This document shows positions 63,287-64,000 of a stretch of DNA of 64,000 nucleotides, one piece after another. The stretch's first letter is position 1. Every line of letters starts with the position of its first letter. Location: contig CAKRDD010000015.1 of the NCBI GenBank assembly GCA_934309345.1, positions 1-64,000 of the forward strand, given 5' to 3'. Under the pieces are notes generated by a model. That model was not told the DNA's origin. It saw nothing but the letters and a program-made list of their open reading frames with translations, and did not search any database. The position numbers were made by a program, and so were the translations under genes. Origin of the DNA: an uncultured Mediterraneibacter sp. Its GTDB lineage: Bacteria; Bacillota; Clostridia; Lachnospirales; Lachnospiraceae.

Positions 63287-64000
63287 ATGATTAAAATGGA
63301 GAATGATGTGCTCAGCGTAGAGATTGCTGAGCATGGTGCGGAGCTGACAAAACTGTATAACAAGAAAACAGGTACAGATCTTCTCTGGGATGCAGAACCC
63401 AAATTTTGGAAACGTCATTCACCGGTGCTATTTCCAAATGTGGGAAAAACCTATAAGAACACAGTGAAGATCAACGGCACACAGTATCCGACATCACAGC
63501 ATGGATTTGCAAGAGACAGTGAGTTCAAATGTATTCATGCAGGCAAAGAAATATCAACCTTTCTTCTGACATCAACAGAAGAGATGAAGGAAGTTTATCC
63601 ATTTGATTTTGAACTTTTCATTACTTATACACTGGAAAAAAATGTACTCCATGTAAAATGGGAAGTAAAAAATCCGTCTGATGAGACAATTTATTTCACA
63701 ATCGGAGCGCATCCGGCTTTCCGCTTTGCAAAGAACGAGGAAGGAAAGACAGATTATATTCTGAAGTTCCCTGGAAAAGATGAATTGAAGTATTGTCTGA
63801 TCAATATGAAAGAAATGGCTCCTGATCCGGAGGAACTGCATGAGATGAAACTGAATGAAGAGACATATCCGTTGACAGAAGAACTTTTTGAAAATGATGC
63901 GTTGATCTTTGATAATACGCAGATTGAAGAAGCATGGATCTGTCATAAAGACGGAACTCCGTATGTGGGAGTTAAGTCAGAAGGATTCCCAAGCTATGGA
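63287..64000 (+). CDS. Aldose 1-epimerase family protein (LacX-like), 3' end outside window
   Basis: 238 codons are visible with no stop before the window edge; relatives have about 290. ATG 63287 follows AGGAGG by ten bases. Family-type features: a start LSVEIAEHGAEL, GTDLLWDAEPKFWKRHSPVLFPNVG-type region (shown in part: LLWDAEPKFW, PVLFPNVG), HGFARDSEF and the late TIGAHPAFRF. It mutarotates free hexoses or, in the LacX subgroup, an unknown sugar. Follows the trigger-factor-like gene by 26 bases. Confidence 0.88.
   Translation, partial: MIKMENDVLSVEIAEHGAELTKLYNKKTGTDLLWDAEPKFWKRHSPVLFPNVGKTYKNTVKINGTQYPTSQHGFARDSEFKCIHAGKEISTFLLTSTEEMKEVYPFDFELFITYTLEKNVLHVKWEVKNPSDETIYFTIGAHPAFRFAKNEEGKTDYILKFPGKDELKYCLINMKEMAPDPEELHEMKLNEETYPLTEELFENDALIFDNTQIEEAWICHKDGTPYVGVKSEGFPSYG

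Overview
The window looks like a chromosome segment of a low-to-moderate GC, anaerobic gut Firmicute, most likely a Lachnospiraceae (Dorea / Mediterraneibacter / Blautia type). The grounds are strong AGGAGG-type ribosome binding sites, TTG starts, a B. subtilis-like yaaO-holB-ricT-rsmI gene order, an HPr-like gene beside dnaE and pfkA, and BspA-type leucine-rich surface proteins. The placement is an inference from gene content and codon style; no search was run.

Layout. 1-320: tRNA cluster (Thr, initiator Met, Phe). 399-4449: sucrose PTS operon (LacI regulator, EIIBC, sucrose-6-phosphate hydrolase) with paired operators. 4581: tRNA-Lys. 4771-10515: housekeeping cluster (PLP decarboxylase, guanylate kinase, DNA polymerase III delta', RicT, TrmN6-like and RsmI methyltransferases). 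10561-13114: degenerate MsmX-like ATPase and DUF885 lipoprotein. 13239-14827: YfcE phosphoesterase overlapping a NYN + double OST-HTH protein. 14872-17687: fumarate-reductase-like complex whose flavoprotein has atypical active-site residues. 17713-18374, minus strand: a complete type III toxin-antitoxin module (ToxN/CptN-like endoribonuclease, two 45-nt antitoxin RNA repeats that can form a pseudoknot, intervening terminator, promoter), next to a decayed aldo/keto reductase fragment. 18943-24252: AgrC/AgrA-like two-component system divergent from a membrane-anchored, domain-inverted GH3 glycosidase. 24681-28766: LysR regulator divergent from an L-tartrate transporter and dehydratase. 28992-35019: nucleoside salvage (upp, udp, cdd, add, punA, deoB) and an HD phosphohydrolase. 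35138-44773: mixed genes (hypothetical membrane protein, CstA, RelA/SpoT-domain protein, L,D-transpeptidase, EamA, HAD, PncB, CvfB). 45026-53036: HPr-like protein, DnaE, PfkA, MurI, DUF1934, AGCS symporter. 53362-59784: a 2140-residue surface protein with an odd start. 59955-64000: small membrane protein, cardiolipin synthase, trigger-factor-like lipoprotein, and the start of an aldose-1-epimerase-like gene cut by the window edge.

How the parts work together. Sucrose enters by PTS and is hydrolysed as sucrose-6-phosphate. Tartrate would be imported and dehydrated to oxaloacetate, which could reach fumarate and the reductase-like complex (inferred). Nucleosides are cleaved to bases plus (deoxy)ribose-1-phosphate, which DeoB isomerises. 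The most system-like accessory element is the type III toxin-antitoxin module, whose family is known for abortive phage defence. The best candidates for something undescribed are the degenerate orphan ATPase, the atypical flavoprotein, the NYN/OST-HTH protein and the homopolymer at the start of the giant surface protein.
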